Shown piece after piece: positions 61,345-64,000 of a stretch of DNA of 64,000 nucleotides. The first letter of the stretch is position 1. Each line of letters opens with the position of its first letter. The stretch comes from Lingula anatina (lineage: Eukaryota > Brachiopoda > Lingulata > Lingulida > Lingulidae), in contig NW_019774803.1 in the NCBI RefSeq assembly GCF_001039355.2, positions 281,718 through 345,717 of the forward strand. The letters run 5' to 3'. The position numbers were made by a program, and so were the translations under genes. The notes beneath the pieces are model-generated. The model saw only the letters and a list, made by a program, of their open reading frames with translations, did not search any database and had not been told where the DNA came from.

Positions 61345-64000
61345 CTAGAATATTATGTTAAAACGACATTAAGTATATGCTGTTACGGGGTTAAAACAAT
61401 CTACAAGTACGACGTTAAGCTACATGTAAAAGTATGACATTAAATGTACGACGTAAAACGTTAGTTTCTTTGATGGCAGGTATTATCTTTATAATACGGC
61501 ATAAAAAATAATATTAAAAATTATGTGAAAACAGACAAATATAAAACAAAAACATTGTGGCTATTGAATAGGTACTGTGTGTGTATGGGTAAGCAAGAGT
61601 GTATAAGCTAAAGAGGAAGTCCTCCAGTCAGTGATAAAACGAGTTTAAGAGACAGCAATGAACTCGACATATCTTTTTCGCATTTATTGCTCTTTTTTCT
61701 TTTCCATCACTCCCAATTTATTTAATGAATTTGACTCAACAAACAAATCTGACTAGCCGCATAAAATGCCATCGTCACTTTCAAGAAAGGACTAAATGAC
61801 ACAAACTGGAAATGTTGTATTTCGTGAAATAAACTCAGCAATTCTGTCGTGTTTATGAGCCAATATTTGAGTCGGCAGTCTTCGTTTGAACAGCAGTCAA
61901 CTTTGCGTCTCTCTCTCTCCTGAGGTTGGTATTTGAGATACTCACAACTTTACAAGTCTCCTTTATTTCCGAGGATCCTCTTTAATTCCAAACACATATA
62001 GTGCCAATGATTCTTTGCAAATCACTGTTTTATAGATTCTAGGTTAAACAGCGATTATAGGCTAAATTATTCATTCCTTTGTAATTCATCACAAAAATAG
62101 AAAATTAACTGCCAGGGTGCTCTTCACGACAGGATAAGCCAGACTCGCAGAAGCTGTTTTCTGCGCCATATGTTTACTACCGTGGTAACTGGCTTTGTTA
62201 TGTCCCATCTGAAATATATTATGGACAATATGATATAACCAATCGTGGGTAATTATGTCGGGCATACCTTGACATGATCACGTACAAGTTTTTTAAAACA
62301 AAGTTTAAGTTATAGATAGGCCTACTAACTGAATGTTGAATTGTTTTACTAAAACTGACTAGATGACTTCCATTGTTGAATAACATATCGTTAAAACGAA
62401 ATATTCAAATTAAAGGTAGTACAATGAATGTCTTCTCTAAAATACCAAAGGTAGGAAAATTTACTGCTTTTTCCGTTGGCAAGGTCGTTCATATGTAAAT
62501 ATGTTCTTGTACAGGATGCCATAAAATTTCCCGTAGATTCTGTATTTCAGGTTATAGGTATCTGATGTGGTTTGCTGTATGGTAAAACCAATATACAATA
62601 CAATATCAACATTACCTGATAACGTGTTTCTTCTGCTCGCTAGTAACATAGGTTATCTATCCCAGCATTCGGTCACATAAACAAATTTCGTAACACAAAA
62701 TATCAAATACGGGGATTTTTGCACACATTGGCCTTGATTACAGAAGGACAGGCACCGCGTGGATAAAGAAAATTAGGCGTATTTCATTTCTTCAGCAATG
62801 CTTACTAAAAGATTGGTGTTTGATAGAAAATACGCCATGGCTTATCAACTCAACACTTGAAATCCGTGAGTAGAAAATTTTTTGGTTATATATCCAGAAG
62901 CACAGAGTCGTAATTTTTATTGTTGTTTGTTTCCGTTTTCGCCTAGGGAACCAAATGGTCTTGTTCATTTGAAAATATGCTTGAAGCTAATGTAAGCATA
63001 TGTCTGCAAGGCAATCCATTCAAGCCAAAGAGAAATCTAAAATGCAAATATATGTTTGCTTTCAAGCCTAGACGTGCTGTGTATACAATCGAAACTATTC
63101 AGCATTTATTCAGTGCTAAAAGTGAGCGACAGAGGCTGGGGGCACCCTTAGTTTCAGAGAGTTTCTGAAAACTCAGGTCTATCATCTGTAAGTATCTCTG
63201 TTGTTTCTCTGTGACCTGATAGAGGCAAATTTCCAATTATCTCTAAAATGCAGGGTGACTGGGGCACTGAGGCAATCACTCGAACTGTGACTTGATGTGT
63301 CTGGAATAAAGTGGCAGTCATATGAAGCAAAATTCCGTGATCAACTTAAGAACCAATTGCAAAGCATTCATATTACCTGTACATTGACTTCCTGAAGACG
63401 GGAACTCTTGGATTTACAACTGCTTGAAAAATCCTGTACAGTTTACGTAAAAATTTTGTCACTAGGCGACGTAATGTTTACTCTTTTTGTCAACTAGTAG
63501 GCCTTCAGTTTTGTTTTGTATAAGCGATATACAGATGTAGTCGTTTTATGGCATTAGCTACAAGTCCGAACTGTCATATAACCTAATATGTTGGAAACGG
63601 CCAGGGATGGTGTATCAGTTAAAATACCAATTTTTAGTCAAGATATAGCAGGATCAATTGTAGCACAGCAGGACGCCCATACCCACTAGACAAAACAATA
63701 TCATTCGGTTGTCCCTTTCCCAAAATTGCACTCTGAGACCTACAAAATTGCAATCAAGAGTCCCGAAATCTTTTTAATCAGAAAAAACAAAGAGACGTCA
63801 AAGGCGAGGGAAGCACAAACAAACTCGGCAAGTGATGCAGTATTTTCTGGTTCCTTTTTAGATTTCTTGAATTTCAATGTAACGTAAGTATATATACAAA
63901 GGTGGCAATTAAATGATCATATTAAAAATTACCGTTTCTACTGGATAGGGGATATTACTACAAAAGGCACGGGTGCATGGTGATGGGGCGGAGGGGGTGG
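61345..64000. other. No supported gene
   Basis: AT-rich with scattered short open frames. A 62-codon minus-strand frame at 62461-62649 and a 63-codon plus-strand frame at 62977-63168 have no recognisable motifs. The minus gene ending at 61053 may continue through here. Confidence 0.4.

Noticed and set aside
1-64000. CRISPR arrays, operons, bacterial promoters or rRNA genes
   Set aside because: The gene structure is plainly that of a spliced animal genome; no spaced identical repeats or rRNA-like sequence was seen.

Overview
The window is nuclear DNA of an invertebrate animal. It has short phased exons with GT..AG introns, many microsatellites and a dense population of short inverted-repeat transposons. 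The protein set (secreted M14A procarboxypeptidase, CHMP1A, a mucin-like membrane protein, a collagen-VWA protein) and the over-frequent octamer TACATGTA fit a lophotrochozoan, most likely a bivalve mollusc. That placement is inference; no marker in the window proves it.

Layout. (1) 1-15033, minus strand: a tandem pair of zinc carboxypeptidase genes. Copy 1 runs off the left edge, with exons 1-6 present. Copy 2 is complete, with 11 exons and 459 residues. The duplicated unit is about 8.7 kb with a junction near 6371/6372. Several transposons distinguish the copies, so each copy serves as the empty-site control for the other. (2) 15481-21050, plus: CHMP1A, an ESCRT-III subunit, 8 coding exons, divergent from carboxypeptidase copy 2. 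(3) 21051-28796: mostly unassigned, with one weak candidate for a two-exon secreted Cys-rich peptide (24443-27668). (4) 28797-47136, plus: a 12-exon type I membrane protein of about 1044 residues, with a signal peptide, an unnamed metazoan extracellular module, a long Thr/Ser mucin-like stalk, one membrane helix and a short tail. Intron 1 is 11 kb and full of repeats. (5) 45764-53417: the 3' part of that gene occurs twice. Both versions end at the same sequence next to a single N (48678, 53418), which looks like two haplotypes of one locus laid end to end by the assembly. (6) 53591-55489, minus: a collagen-VWA protein with a TATA promoter, truncated at the second N. (7) 55537-64000: mostly non-coding, with a tandem array of tRNA-derived repeats (57589-58095), a small ORF with a signal peptide (56639-57004) and a few candidate terminal exons.

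Functional reading. The carboxypeptidases would act as secreted digestive or processing exopeptidases. CHMP1A is a housekeeping endosomal-sorting protein. The mucin-like and VWA proteins are extracellular or cell-surface products converging tail to tail. There is no operon-like logic. The main novelty is the structure: paralogue-specific transposon insertions in a carboxypeptidase promoter, a Lys-rich Cys-bracketed insert in the activation segment, near-perfect foldbacks, and an apparent assembly haplotype duplication with an allele-specific mucin repeat.
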